Below are positions 1 to 7,053 of a stretch of DNA of 23,643 nucleotides, piece after piece. Position numbers and translations under genes: made by a program. Numbering within the stretch: position 1 is the first letter of the stretch; each line of letters opens with the position of its first letter. Origin of the DNA: JBBQAA01 sp038276395 (GTDB lineage Bacteria; Actinomycetota; Thermoleophilia; Solirubrobacterales; Solirubrobacteraceae); the NCBI GenBank assembly GCA_038276395.1, contig JBBQAA010000056.1:1-23643 (forward strand). Reading direction: 5' to 3'. Below the pieces are notes generated by a model. That model was given only the letters and a program-made list of their open reading frames with translations, was not told the DNA's origin and searched no databases.

Positions 1-1
1 C

Positions 2-274
2 CGCCTGCTCATGAACGCGGAGCTCTCCGCGCAGGGGCTCTGCCGCGTGGCGATCCCCCTGAGCTACCGCGACGAGTACATGGGCGCACTGCGCGCGCTC
101 AGCCGGAACACTGCCCCGACCCCGCTGTGGCGCATGCTCGACCGTGCGCAGCGGTGGGCGACGCTCATGACCTGGACCGGGCAAGAGACGGTTACAGGGC
201 TGATGGAGCAGACGAACGCGCTCGTGGCCCCCGAGCACGCCGCCGCAGCCGACCTGCACCTCCGCGATCCGTGA
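2..274 (+). CDS. Fic-family protein, C-terminal fragment (5' end outside window)
   Basis: The reading frame is open from the left edge (base 2) and ends at TGA 272-274. The visible 90 residues match the stretch that follows the HPFxDGNGR catalytic loop in single-domain Fic proteins: RLLMNAEL, then a RVAIPLSYRDEYMGALRALSR-like helix pair and RMLDRAQRW. Fic proteins usually transfer AMP from ATP to a protein hydroxyl, but the catalytic loop of this copy lies left of the window, so activity cannot be judged. The ATG at 11 is an internal Met, not a start. The last 35 residues and about 30 bases of 3' flank are repeated in the decayed copy at 1931-2180. The downstream neighbour is a convergent, unrelated-subfamily Fic gene. 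The family is clear; whether the gene is intact is unknown. Confidence 0.75.
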   Translation, partial: RLLMNAELSAQGLCRVAIPLSYRDEYMGALRALSRNTAPTPLWRMLDRAQRWATLMTWTGQETVTGLMEQTNALVAPEHAAAADLHLRDP

Positions 275-361
275 GCCCGGACCCACCGAGCTCGCCACCG
301 CTCCGGCTCGCGTGAGCGCCTGACGAGAGCGACGTCCGGCTTGGAGACCCGCTCGTGCGGC

Positions 362-1636
362 CTACCCGCGGCGGTGCGGGACGCGTCGCTCCGGCCGTGC
401 CCGCCGCGTGTCCCCTGCGGGGCTCGCGAGCTGGCGCTCGAGCTCTGTGAACCCGTCGATCAGGTCGAGCGCCGCGAACGCCCGGTTGCGGCGGCCGACC
501 GACGTCTGGGTCAGGACGCCGGCTTCGACGAGCCGCGGGATCGCCTCGTTCACGGCCTGTTCGCTGCGGCCGACGAGCGCCGCCGCGCTCTTGACGGAGA
601 CGATCGGCGCTCCGGGGAGGGCACCGATGAGCAGGTCGACGGCGGACTTCGAACGTACCCGGCCAAGCGAGGCGCGCCAGCCGTTCTGAGTCTCCGTGAC
701 CCGTTGCTCGTAGATCTCGGCGTCCGCGACGGCGCGGGTCGTTGCCGCCGCGAACAGCCCGACGCAGGAGTCAAGCCCGTCGCTTGCCTCCTGCGAGTCC
801 GCCTCGCCGAGATAGCGAGTAGCCGTGAGCGCTCTCACGTAGTCCTGCGACCAGGGGGCCAGCACCAGCGAGAGAGGCGGCACCACCGTCGGCGCCAGAC
901 CTCGCCGGCGGAGGATCACGTGGATCAGGACGCGACCGGTGCGGCCGTTGCCGTCGATGAACGGGTGGATCGTCTCGAACTGGGCGTGCGCGATCGCGGC
1001 CTGGGCGATCGCCGGCAGCTCGTCACGGTTCGCGAACTCGCAGAGGTCCGCGAGCAGCTCGCGCACGCGTTCCCAGGGCGGCGGGACGAACGACGCGGAG
1101 CACGGGTTGAACAAGCTGCCACCGATCCAGTTCTGCTGCTCGCGCAGCTTCCCGGCGTACCTCGCGAGGCGGGTGCCGGCGAGGAGTCGTTGGTGGATGG
1201 CGAGCAGATGCTCGACCGTGAGCCGGTCGACGCCGGAGAGGAACTCGACCGCCCAGCGCATCGCCTCGATGTTCCCGAGCACCTCGACCGCGGTCATGTC
1301 GGCAGGCTCCTCGCCAAGCGCCGCGGCAGCTTGGGCTTCGAGTAGCCGGCGCCCCCCGATCTCCAATCCTTCGATCTTCGAGGAGGCCACCGCCTCCGCG
1401 CGCAGGAGGAGCCGGGCGACGGCTCCGGAGTCGACGACGCTGCGAGCCGCCCGGTTGAGACGCTGGACGGCACGCTCAGCATCGGCCACGTCGGCCGCGG
1501 TCCGACCGTTGAGCGTGATCTCTCGCCCCGCGAGACGGTCGGGGACATATGCTTCGTAGTCGCAGCTATGGCGGTCCCGGCGCGAGAGTCCCGACGCCGG
1601 GTTGGGGAGCCAGCGAAGCTTTACTAGCTCGGCCAT
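362..1636 (-). CDS. Class II Fic protein (putative protein adenylyltransferase) with C-terminal winged helix
   Basis: A 424-residue protein with the usual Fic-DOC N-terminal layout. Residues 85-90 (SSKIEG) match the inhibitory (S/T)xxxE(G/N) helix, and its N-terminal position makes this a class II, self-inhibited Fic. The catalytic loop HPFIDGNGRTGR at 224-235 is complete, with His224, so AMP transfer is expected. Residues about 325-395 look like a winged helix (VSVKSAAALVGRSEQAVNEAI), which could bind DNA or help target recognition. I start at ATG 1634-1636. A TTG at 1655-1657 is also in frame, but it lies inside a palindrome and upstream of a TATAAG -10 box. The TAG stop is 362-364. No separate antitoxin gene is visible, as expected when inhibition is built in. 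The targets are unknown. Confidence 0.88.
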   Translation of the reverse strand: MAELVKLRWLPNPASGLSRRDRHSCDYEAYVPDRLAGREITLNGRTAADVADAERAVQRLNRAARSVVDSGAVARLLLRAEAVASSKIEGLEIGGRRLLEAQAAAALGEEPADMTAVEVLGNIEAMRWAVEFLSGVDRLTVEHLLAIHQRLLAGTRLARYAGKLREQQNWIGGSLFNPCSASFVPPPWERVRELLADLCEFANRDELPAIAQAAIAHAQFETIHPFIDGNGRTGRVLIHVILRRRGLAPTVVPPLSLVLAPWSQDYVRALTATRYLGEADSQEASDGLDSCVGLFAAATTRAVADAEIYEQRVTETQNGWRASLGRVRSKSAVDLLIGALPGAPIVSVKSAAALVGRSEQAVNEAIPRLVEAGVLTQTSVGRRNRAFAALDLIDGFTELERQLASPAGDTRRARPERRVPHRRG

Positions 1637-1640
1637 GTAA

Positions 1641-1663
1641 TCAAGCTTATAGTGCAAGCTTGA
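1641..1663 (-). promoter_or_regulatory. Palindromic operator and likely leaderless promoter of the Fic gene
   Basis: TCAAGCTT (1641-1648) and AAGCTTGA (1656-1663) form a perfect 8-bp inverted repeat around a 7-base spacer. On the minus strand the sequence TATAAG (1646-1651) ends 9 bases before the ATG at 1636, a spacing that places transcription within a few bases of the start codon. The repeat overlaps this -10 box, so a bound repressor would block initiation. The Fic protein's own winged helix is one candidate ligand, by inference. No convincing -35 box is visible. Confidence 0.5.
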
Positions 1664-1795
1664 TGATGAGTCTCCTCGAAGTGTCCTCTTCCTGGGCCGG
1701 TTTTGGGCCGGATTTGCCTGCGAAACGGGTCCTCGGGAGTCTCAGCAATTCCCCAGAGTCCCTGCTACCAGCAAAAATCAGAATCCTCGTCTGTT

Positions 1796-1842
1796 GACCC
1801 CTTCTCGATGGTAAGGAAGGGGTCTCCGGTTCGCGTCCCGGA
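1796..1842 (+). other. Two-hairpin, tRNA-Thr-like 3'-half remnant
   Basis: GACCCCTTC (1796-1804) pairs perfectly with GAAGGGGTC (1816-1824) around an 11-base loop containing TGGTAAG. It is followed at once by TCCGG (1825-1829), an 8-base loop TTCGCGTC and CCGGA (1838-1842). The order and wording (TGGTAAGGA, then GGTTCG in the second loop) resemble the anticodon-to-T-arm half of tRNA-Thr(GGT). The first stem and loop are too long, the T loop has one base too many, and no D arm or acceptor stem is visible. It cannot be a working tRNA. It could be an attachment-site scar or a chance structure. Confidence 0.3.
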
Positions 1843-1930
1843 TGGTGATCAACCTGCCGGTCCGGCTCGCACTGGCGTGCAGCTCGAGGCGGAAGCCGAA
1901 GTCTGTCCGAGTGCGGCCACGCCTGCCGCC

Positions 1931-2180
1931 ACGCGGTTCCTCGTCCACCCCGACCTCGTGCGGGGGACGCTGCGCGAGAGCTTCCTGCTCCTCGACACCC
2001 TGGAGCCCGGGCTGGCGCGAGCGATCTTCGCCATGTTCCTCGTGGCGGAGGTCCATCCCTTCGCCGACGGCAACGACCTGGACCGGGCAGGAGACGGTGG
2101 CCGAGCTGATGGAGCAGACGAACGCCCTCGTGACCCCTGAGCAGGCTGCCGAGGCCAACCTGCATCTGCGCGATCCGCGA
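1931..2180 (+). pseudogene. Decayed Fic-family gene (deletion, frameshift, lost stop)
   Basis: Frame 2 encodes a Fic-type stretch from about 1931: TRFLVHPDLVRGTL, then LARAIFAMFLVAEVHPFADGN ending at 2074. This reaches the catalytic loop and stops being Fic-like after its Asn. From 2076 a different frame encodes TWTGQETVAELMEQTNALV and the tail ending RDP, nearly identical to the C-terminal end of the fragment at 2-274. Relative to that copy about 180 bases are missing between the loop and the tail, the frame shifts at the joint, and the TGA stop has become CGA (2178-2180). The N-terminal part is also unrecognisable. Flank similarity continues to about 2216. The protein cannot be functional as read. 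Confidence 0.7.
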
Positions 2181-2219
2181 GCCTCGGATCCGCTGGCCTC
2201 GCCACCGCTCCGGCCTTCC

Positions 2220-2726
2220 TCAGAACGGCCCGTCCCAGCTCGCGTCGATGAGCCATTCGCTCTCGAGCTCCCATCCGTGGCGCTCGGTCCGCGCGGTTTC
2301 GGGCGTGGGGGCGAGGAGGACCGCCTCGCCGACCGTGCGCGTGAGCAGGCCGGGGTCCCGCTCCCAGAGGAACGCGACGGCCGCCTGCGCCTGATCGAAG
2401 CGCACCACGATGGGCAGGAGGGGCAGGTCGTCCTCGGGGGCGACGAACCCGCGCCCCTCGGCCGCCGCGATGACCTCCTCGGCCAGCGCGAGCGAGAAGG
2501 GGCCGGAGTCGACGATCCGTGCCGCCGCCTCGGGGGCCGGGATCGGCTCGGGGCGCGCCAGGATCGCTGGGATCCCGTCGAAGTCCTGGTCGATGAGGAA
2601 CCGATGCGCGTCCCGCGCGTCCTCGTGGAGCTCGGAGTCGTAGAAGCGCGGGTGGAGATCGGGCTCCCGCTCGTAGCCGAGCGCCTCCGCCGCCAGGATG
2701 AGGTTGCGTGCCTGTCGGTCGGTCAC
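2220..2726 (-). CDS. Hypothetical acidic protein, 168 residues
   Basis: I do not recognise a family. The frame gives a soluble, acidic, mixed helix-strand protein without signal peptide or membrane segment. It begins TDRQARNLILAAEALGYE and ends in an aromatic tail (ESEWLIDASWDGPF). The longer frame back to 3149 has low-complexity shadow sequence and is rejected. I choose GTG 2724-2726 because GGGAG lies about 10 bases upstream; GTG 2733-2735 sits directly against that same element. The gene diverges from the serine hydrolase and converges on the decayed Fic copy, whose similarity stops at its 3' end. It is coherent across its length, so it is likely a real gene of unknown role. Confidence 0.6.
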   Translation of the reverse strand: MTDRQARNLILAAEALGYEREPDLHPRFYDSELHEDARDAHRFLIDQDFDGIPAILARPEPIPAPEAAARIVDSGPFSLALAEEVIAAAEGRGFVAPEDDLPLLPIVVRFDQAQAAVAFLWERDPGLLTRTVGEAVLLAPTPETARTERHGWELESEWLIDASWDGPF

Positions 2727-2842
2727 TCGCTCCACTCTCCCAGCGCGGCGCGGTGATCGCGGGCGGGTGCGGCGATCTGTGACGGTCCGGCGCGAGATTC
2801 GATGCAGAGGAGGGGCGGGCCGGCGCCGCGCGAGCCCCGCCG

Positions 2843-2848
2843 TAACCT
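2843..2848 (+). promoter_or_regulatory. TAACCT -10 box of the serine hydrolase gene
   Basis: TAACCT fits the actinobacterial TANNNT pattern and ends 8 bases before the GTG at 2857. No Shine-Dalgarno sequence lies in that gap, so the transcript is probably leaderless. Confidence 0.45.
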
Positions 2849-2856
2849 TCCCGCCC

Positions 2857-4110
2857 GTGTCCACCCTCGACCGGCTGCGGCCGGAGTGGCTGCCCCTCAT
2901 CGGGACCTCGAACCCGCCCGCCGGCACCGGCGGCGGGCACGTCGCGCCCGGCTTCGAGGAGGTCGCCGCGCGCTTCACCGCGGCGATCGGCCGGGGCCGG
3001 CACGGCGGCGCTCTCGTCGTCCGGCGCGGGGAGGACGTGCTGCTCGATCTCCACGCGGGCTGGGCCGACGCCGCCGGGACGCGGCGCTGGACGGCCGAGA
3101 CCACCTCGCTCTCCTTCTCGACGACCAAGGGCCTGGCAGCCACCGTCATCCACCGCCTGGCCGACCGGGCCCTCCTCGACTACGACGAGCGCGTGGCCGC
3201 CTACTGGCCGGAGTTCGCCGCGGCGGGCAAGGAGCAGATCACCGTACGCCAGCTCCTCTCCCACCAGGCGGCGCTGCACAGCATCCGGGCGCTCATCGAC
3301 GACCCCCACGAAATGCTCGACCACCTGGCCATGGAGGAGCGCCTGGCCGCGGCCCGGCCCGCGTGGACCCCCGGCCGGGCTCCGGCCTACCACGCCTTCA
3401 CCTTCGGCTGGCTCGCCGCCGGCCTCGCGCGCGCGGTCACCGGGAAGGGCATGGCAGAGCTCGTGCGGGATGAGCTCTCCGAGCCGCTCCGCACACCTGG
3501 GCTCAACATCGGCCGCCCGCGCGAAGAGAGCGTCCCCGTCGCCGAGGTGGTCGGCAACTCGCTGGCCCTCCTCGAGCGCGCCAACGGCCTCGTCGAGCGT
3601 GTCTTCCCGAGCTTTCGGATCACCCGCGCGACCCGCGACGCGCTGCTCGTCCCCGGCTACGGGAAGCTCGTGCACTCCCCGCAGATCTGGGAGTCCGAGA
3701 CCCCGGCGGTCAACGGCGCGCTCAGCGCCCGCGGCCTGGCCCGGCTCTACGCGCCGCTGGCCAACCAGGGTGCCGTGGGCGGCCGCCGCTTCCTCTCGCC
3801 CCAGACCGTCGAGCTGATGGGACGCGTCCAGACCCGCCAGGTCGACCGCGCGCTCGGGATCCGCATGCGCTGGCGGCTCGGCTACCACCAGGCCCACGCC
3901 ATCGGAGCCGCCATGCCGCGCGCGTTCGGCCACTACGGGTTCGGCGGCTCCGGGGCCTGGGCCGACCCCGAGACCGGGGTCTCGCTCGGCTTCGTCACCA
4001 ACGACACCGGCAGCCTCACGACGCCGGTCGGCGATCTCACGCTCTACCGCCTGAGCGGCATGATCCGCGGCGCGCTCGAGCGCCACGAGGCGCTCGGGGG
4101 CGTCGCGTAG
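2857..4110 (+). CDS. Serine hydrolase, class C beta-lactamase/esterase fold
   Basis: A 417-residue protein of the beta-lactamase-related (EstB-like) serine hydrolases. The nucleophile motif SxxK is STTK at residues 88-91. The YxN-position motif is Tyr178-His-Ala in YHAFTFGWLAAGL, a wording common in carboxylesterase members. The third motif is His359-Tyr-Gly in GHYGFGGSGAW. Such enzymes hydrolyse esters or amides of small substrates, and true beta-lactamase activity is less likely without the Asn. No signal peptide is evident, so it is probably cytosolic. The frame extends upstream to 2698, but that part is low-complexity and antisense to the divergent gene. GTG 2857 begins the conserved part and has a -10 box 8 bases ahead. 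Confidence 0.85.
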   Translation: MSTLDRLRPEWLPLIGTSNPPAGTGGGHVAPGFEEVAARFTAAIGRGRHGGALVVRRGEDVLLDLHAGWADAAGTRRWTAETTSLSFSTTKGLAATVIHRLADRALLDYDERVAAYWPEFAAAGKEQITVRQLLSHQAALHSIRALIDDPHEMLDHLAMEERLAAARPAWTPGRAPAYHAFTFGWLAAGLARAVTGKGMAELVRDELSEPLRTPGLNIGRPREESVPVAEVVGNSLALLERANGLVERVFPSFRITRATRDALLVPGYGKLVHSPQIWESETPAVNGALSARGLARLYAPLANQGAVGGRRFLSPQTVELMGRVQTRQVDRALGIRMRWRLGYHQAHAIGAAMPRAFGHYGFGGSGAWADPETGVSLGFVTNDTGSLTTPVGDLTLYRLSGMIRGALERHEALGGVA

Positions 4111-4125
4111 GATCCTCATCCCGCC

Positions 4126-4497
4126 ATGGACCGCAAGCCCCTCGCCATCGCCGTCTTCGCCTTCCGGATCATCTACGGCGCGTGGCTGCTCGCCGCCCCG
4201 GCGAGCATCACCAAGCGCTGGCTCGGCGCCACGCGCTCGACTCCCGCCGCGCAGGTCGGCCTGCGGGCGCTCGGGGCGCGCGAGGTGGCGATCCACGCGG
4301 GCGGGCTCGTCGCGGTGCTGACCGAGCAGCCGGTACGCCCCTTCGTGGCCATGAGCATCGCCGGCGACGTGAGCGACATCGTGACGACGGTCGCGCAGCG
4401 CGGGGACCTCCCGGAGCACGCCGCCCCGGCCACCCTCGCGGTGGCGGGCGGCTCGGCGCTCCTCACGGCCGCCGTGGGCCTGGCCGCCGAGAAGTAG
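4126..4497 (+). CDS. Small membrane protein, 123 residues
   Basis: The protein has three or four hydrophobic stretches: residues about 5-24, 55-68, 73-85 and 103-119. The composition is simple and rich in Ala, Gly and Val. It resembles the small DUF4267-like membrane proteins of actinobacteria, but I cannot assign a function. It starts 15 bases after the serine hydrolase stop on the same strand. A TAGGAT hexamer (4108-4113) overlapping that stop could be its own -10 box. No ribosome binding site is visible upstream of the ATG, which supports leaderless translation or coupling. Confidence 0.7.
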   Translation: MDRKPLAIAVFAFRIIYGAWLLAAPASITKRWLGATRSTPAAQVGLRALGAREVAIHAGGLVAVLTEQPVRPFVAMSIAGDVSDIVTTVAQRGDLPEHAAPATLAVAGGSALLTAAVGLAAEK

Positions 4498-4814
4498 GGC
4501 GCGCTCAAAGCTAGAGCCCGGCGGACCGAGGCCGATACAGGGGCCGCGGGAGCGCCCTGCTCCCCCGTACACCCCCGCCTTGGTCCGTCGCCTCCGTCCC
4601 GCGCCTCGCCGCGCTCGCCCTCGCGCTCCTCGCGACGGCCGTGGCGGCGACGAATGCCCGCGCGGCGGCAGTCTGCCTGACCCCTCGGTGGACGGAAAAG
4701 TCGGCATGGCGAGCATTCCTGTCCACGCGCGTCTGCCTTGGCCGCTCTGTCGACGGATATGTCGGCCTGGCGAGCGGTACCCGTCGCCAATACGTCCGGT
4801 CAATCCACCGAGCC
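4498..4814. other. Gene-free gap between convergent genes, with gene-remnant features
   Basis: No complete gene is supported here. Bases 4548-4553 and 4559-4564 (GGGAGC/GCTCCC) form a small hairpin that could end transcription of the membrane-protein gene, though no T tract follows. From 4581 one plus-strand frame reads like a secretion signal (PRLAALALALLATAVAATNA, then ARAAA) but has no start codon. It continues into a 61-bp direct repeat (described separately). This looks like the remains of a secreted-protein gene. Confidence 0.4.
4671..4775 (+). repeat. Imperfect tandem direct repeat, about 61-bp period
   Basis: GTCTGCCT occurs at 4671 and 4731. A longer block follows in each copy: GTGGACGGAAAAGTCGGC at 4688 and GTCGACGGATATGTCGGC at 4749, each followed by one variable base plus TGGCGAGC. 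Within each block the ends form an approximate inverted repeat (GTCGAC, six bases, GTCGGC). Only two copies are visible. Confidence 0.7.
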
Positions 4815-5267
4815 TCAGAACCCCCACCGGTAGTAGCGGCCGCCGTAGACCGTGAGCTTCCGGCGGTCGATCACGAGCCTGCCCTTGAAGCGCTCGCGGA
4901 TCGTCATGCGAGTGAATCGCCCGTAGCGCAGGCGGAAGACGTAGACGCGCATCGGGTGGGCGTGGAAATGGCCCGCGGCACAGTAGGGCCTGCAGTCGTT
5001 CAGCCAAACCCGCCCGGTACCGTGCCCCCCGGAGCTCCGCCAGCGCGTCCAGTGGATCCGCCCGAAGGACCGGCGCGGGGGCGCGCTGCGGCCACCGAGG
5101 AAGCCCGAGCCGTCGCCGGTGTAGGAGACGATCGCGGGGCGGACCGCGAACGCGGGACGCTCGCCCGTGTAGAGCTTCGGCGCGGCCGCGGCGGCCGCGG
5201 CGGGAGCGGCGGCCAGGAGGGCCACGGCGAGCACGGCGGGGGACGGCGGGAAGCGGGATCGGCGCAT
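4815..5267 (-). CDS. Secreted protein with one cysteine pair, unknown function
   Basis: A 150-residue protein. Residues 1-29 form a Sec signal peptide: MRRSR, then a hydrophobic Ala/Leu/Val core ending in an Ala run. The mature part is small and basic, with a conserved-looking centre: a W..W pair (IHWTRW), then DCRPYCAAGHFH with two Cys five apart that could form a disulfide. The end is rich in Arg and Tyr (GGRYYRWGF). I recall similar secreted proteins of unknown role in soil actinobacteria but cannot name a domain. I start at the ATG ending at 5267, because TATTTT (minus strand, 5274-5279) lies six bases upstream of it as a -10 box. The longer frame to 5333 adds sequence without signal-peptide logic. 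Confidence 0.72.
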   Translation of the reverse strand: MRRSRFPPSPAVLAVALLAAAPAAAAAAAPKLYTGERPAFAVRPAIVSYTGDGSGFLGGRSAPPRRSFGRIHWTRWRSSGGHGTGRVWLNDCRPYCAAGHFHAHPMRVYVFRLRYGRFTRMTIRERFKGRLVIDRRKLTVYGGRYYRWGF

Positions 5268-5339
5268 GCCCCGAAAATACCCGCCCGGGTCCGGCGCTGC
5301 CCGGGCCCGGCGCTGACGTTGGATCCCGCGCATCGCGGC

Positions 5340-5906
5340 TCACTGCCGCTCGCGCGAGGCCTCCACCTGCCCGAGCACCTCGTCCCCGAGCGCCGGGTCG
5401 AGGTCGATCTGCGCCGTGGCCATGATCCGGGCGACGGTCATGTACTGCCCGATCACGAGCAGGAGATGGACGATCTCCCGCGGCGTGAAGCGGTCGCGCA
5501 TCGCCGCGAAGGTCTCCTCGCTCGGCGTCGCGTCGCGCACGACCTCAGTCGTGAAGCGCACGACGAGCCGGCCGTCCTCGCCCAGGCACTCGGCCTCGAC
5601 GTCGTCCCGCTCGAGCGCGGCGACCTGCTCCGCGCTCCCGCCGACCGCGCGCGTGATCGCCGCGTGCTGGACCCACTCGTACTCGGCGCCCGGCGTCATC
5701 CGCGCGACGCGCAGGATGGCGAGCTCGCGCAGCAGCCCGTCGAGCTCGCGGCCGTCGAGGCAGGCGGCCCCGAAGCGCAGCCAGGGCACGAACGCGCCCT
5801 GGGCGTTCGCCACGAGGCGGAAGATCCCGAGCGGCGGCGTCTGCTCGAGCGCGGCGCGGACCTCCGGCTCGGCCGCGTCCGGGTCAAGGTAGGGCAGTCG
5901 GGCCAT
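5340..5906 (-). CDS. Carboxymuconolactone decarboxylase-fold (AhpD-like) protein
   Basis: A 188-residue, mostly helical protein. Residues 61-81 (ELAILRVAR, then AEYEWVQH) carry the signature of the carboxymuconolactone-decarboxylase family, in the subgroup that has Glu, Trp and His but lacks the CxxC pair of AhpD. A peroxidase role is therefore unlikely; the substrate is unknown. The domain spans about residues 35-120, and the C-terminal helix contains a second His (IVHLLLVIGQYM). I use ATG 5904-5906, where the family-like N-terminus MARLPYLDP begins. A TTG at 5919-5921 would overlap the stop of the upstream glutathione transferase gene, with which this gene is probably cotranscribed. Confidence 0.8.
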   Translation of the reverse strand: MARLPYLDPDAAEPEVRAALEQTPPLGIFRLVANAQGAFVPWLRFGAACLDGRELDGLLRELAILRVARMTPGAEYEWVQHAAITRAVGGSAEQVAALERDDVEAECLGEDGRLVVRFTTEVVRDATPSEETFAAMRDRFTPREIVHLLLVIGQYMTVARIMATAQIDLDPALGDEVLGQVEASRERQ

Positions 5907-5917
5907 GCGCCGCCGGG

Positions 5918-6658
5918 TCAAGACCCGGGACGGTCAGGACCCCGGACCCAGCCGGCGGGAAACGCCCCGGCGGGAATCTCGCCCGCGTAGTCCGGGAACC
6001 ACGCGCGGGCCATGCGCTCCGCGGCGCCCTCGAGCAGGGGACGGAGGTCCCCGAGGCACAGGAGCACGCGCAGCGTTGCGCCGATCTGGAGGTCGGCCGC
6101 GTTCGGCTCCTCCCCGCCGATCACGCCGTCGGCGGCGAGCGCCTCGACGTGGGCGAGCTTCTCCGGCAGCCCGGCGAGATCCTCGGCCAGCCGCGCCGCG
6201 GTGATGCCGTGGTACTTCCAGCTCTGCCGGACGTAGGCGATGGCGAAGTCCGTGCCTGCCGGGTCGAGCGGGTCTCCGCCGCCGAAGGTTCCGAGCGCCT
6301 CGGGGCGAAAGTGCAGCGCCCCCCACGGCAGCCGTCGCCCGAGGTCCTGCAGCTCCTCGTCGCCCCAGCGCTCGGCCTCGCGGACCGCGTCGGCGATCGC
6401 CTCGGGGTAGAGCGACGGCTCGGGCGTGAGCTCCTCGAGCCGCGCGAGGATGGCGCGCGAGCCGTGCACGGGCTCGTCGTCGACCATCAGGCCGGGCACG
6501 GTGGTGTGCCCCGCCCCGTAGAGCTTCGCCATCTCCTCCACGTGCTTGCCCGGCGCGAAGTCGACGCGTTCGAACTCGAGCCCCTTCAGCCGGAGCGCCG
6601 CCGCGGCGGTCATGCACGGGTGGGAGGGCGGCAGCGCGTGGAGCGTGAGCGTGGGCAT
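5918..6658 (-). CDS. Glutathione S-transferase-like protein
   Basis: A 246-residue protein with an N-terminal thioredoxin-fold domain (about 1-80) and a helical C-terminal domain. The opening TLHALPPSHPC carries the Ser/Cys region where GST catalytic residues sit. TTVPGLMVDD contains the cis-Pro loop, and HGSRAILARLEEL is the usual Ser-containing glutathione-contact turn followed by a helix. The C-terminal half includes the EEPNAADLQIG N-capping box typical of the fold. Actinobacteria often lack glutathione, so the real cofactor may be another thiol; that is inference. TAGGCT lies seven bases upstream of the ATG, suggesting a leaderless transcript. The gene ends 11 bases before the start of the carboxymuconolactone-decarboxylase-like gene. 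Confidence 0.82.
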   Translation of the reverse strand: MPTLTLHALPPSHPCMTAAAALRLKGLEFERVDFAPGKHVEEMAKLYGAGHTTVPGLMVDDEPVHGSRAILARLEELTPEPSLYPEAIADAVREAERWGDEELQDLGRRLPWGALHFRPEALGTFGGGDPLDPAGTDFAIAYVRQSWKYHGITAARLAEDLAGLPEKLAHVEALAADGVIGGEEPNAADLQIGATLRVLLCLGDLRPLLEGAAERMARAWFPDYAGEIPAGAFPAGWVRGPDRPGS

Positions 6659-6665
6659 GGCGCGG

Positions 6666-6671
6666 AGCCTA
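6666..6671 (-). promoter_or_regulatory. TAGGCT -10 box of the GST-like gene
   Basis: On the minus strand TAGGCT is followed by seven bases (CCGCGCC) and then the ATG. This places the start codon at or within a base or two of the transcription start. No Shine-Dalgarno sequence is present. Confidence 0.5.
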
Positions 6672-6689
6672 CGCGCGTGCCGCGCTCGT

Positions 6690-7046
6690 TCAGCGAGGCG
6701 TGTGGCGCGAGTGGAGCATCAGGTCGTTGCCCTCGGTGTCGGTGAAGAAGGCCATGTGGCAGACCCCGGTGTCGAAGGTCTCGCCCGGGAACTCGATCCC
6801 CTTGCCCTCGAGCTCTGAGCGCGCGGCGGCGACGTCCTCGACGTGCAGGGCGACATGGCCGTTCTTCTGCGCCTTGAACTCCCAGCCCAGGCGCTCGGGC
6901 TGCCAGATCGAGAAGCAGGTCTCGCCCACCCAGAACTCGTACTGCCCTTTCTCGTCGGGTCGCAGGCCGAGCGTGTCGACGTAGAAGGCCCGGGCGCGGT
7001 CGGCGTCCTGCGCGGGGATGGCGACGAAGTCGAGGGAGGAGATCAT
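6690..7046 (-). CDS. VOC-superfamily (glyoxalase-fold) protein
   Basis: A 118-residue single VOC unit. It starts MISSLDFVAIPAQDADRARA followed by FYVDTLGL, the usual beta-alpha opening. The second half, NGHVALHVEDVAAARSELE, ends in DTEGNDLMLHSRH. Metal-ligand positions in this family are His/Glu at strand starts; His64 and the residues near Asp108 are candidates, but the first His is replaced by Ala-Ile here. Family members include glyoxalases, dioxygenases and antibiotic-binding proteins; the specific role cannot be read from sequence. The start is the ATG at 7044-7046, seven bases after a TAGCCT box, and the frame further upstream is antisense noise. It lies 10 bases after the aldolase gene on the same strand. 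Confidence 0.85.
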   Translation of the reverse strand: MISSLDFVAIPAQDADRARAFYVDTLGLRPDEKGQYEFWVGETCFSIWQPERLGWEFKAQKNGHVALHVEDVAAARSELEGKGIEFPGETFDTGVCHMAFFTDTEGNDLMLHSRHTPR

Positions 7047-7053
7047 GGGGCGG

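Noticed and set aside
341..1345. A 334-codon plus-strand open frame
   Set aside because: It is antisense to the intact Fic gene, which has all family motifs.
1637..1657. TTG at 1657 as the Fic start
   Set aside because: It lies inside the palindrome, upstream of the -10 box that best explains transcription, and adds only seven residues.
1693..1714. Tandem TGGGCCGG pair with an 11-base period
   Set aside because: Only two short copies in a GC-rich background, with no associated promoter or gene. It is likely chance.
2698..2856. A 53-residue N-terminal extension of the serine hydrolase
   Set aside because: The sequence is Arg-rich and unconserved-looking, overlaps the divergent gene's start, and lies upstream of a good -10 box and GTG start.
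1849..5343. A 1164-codon minus-strand open frame
   Set aside because: It runs antisense to the serine hydrolase and across several better-supported genes. The product is low-complexity Arg/Pro/Gly sequence.
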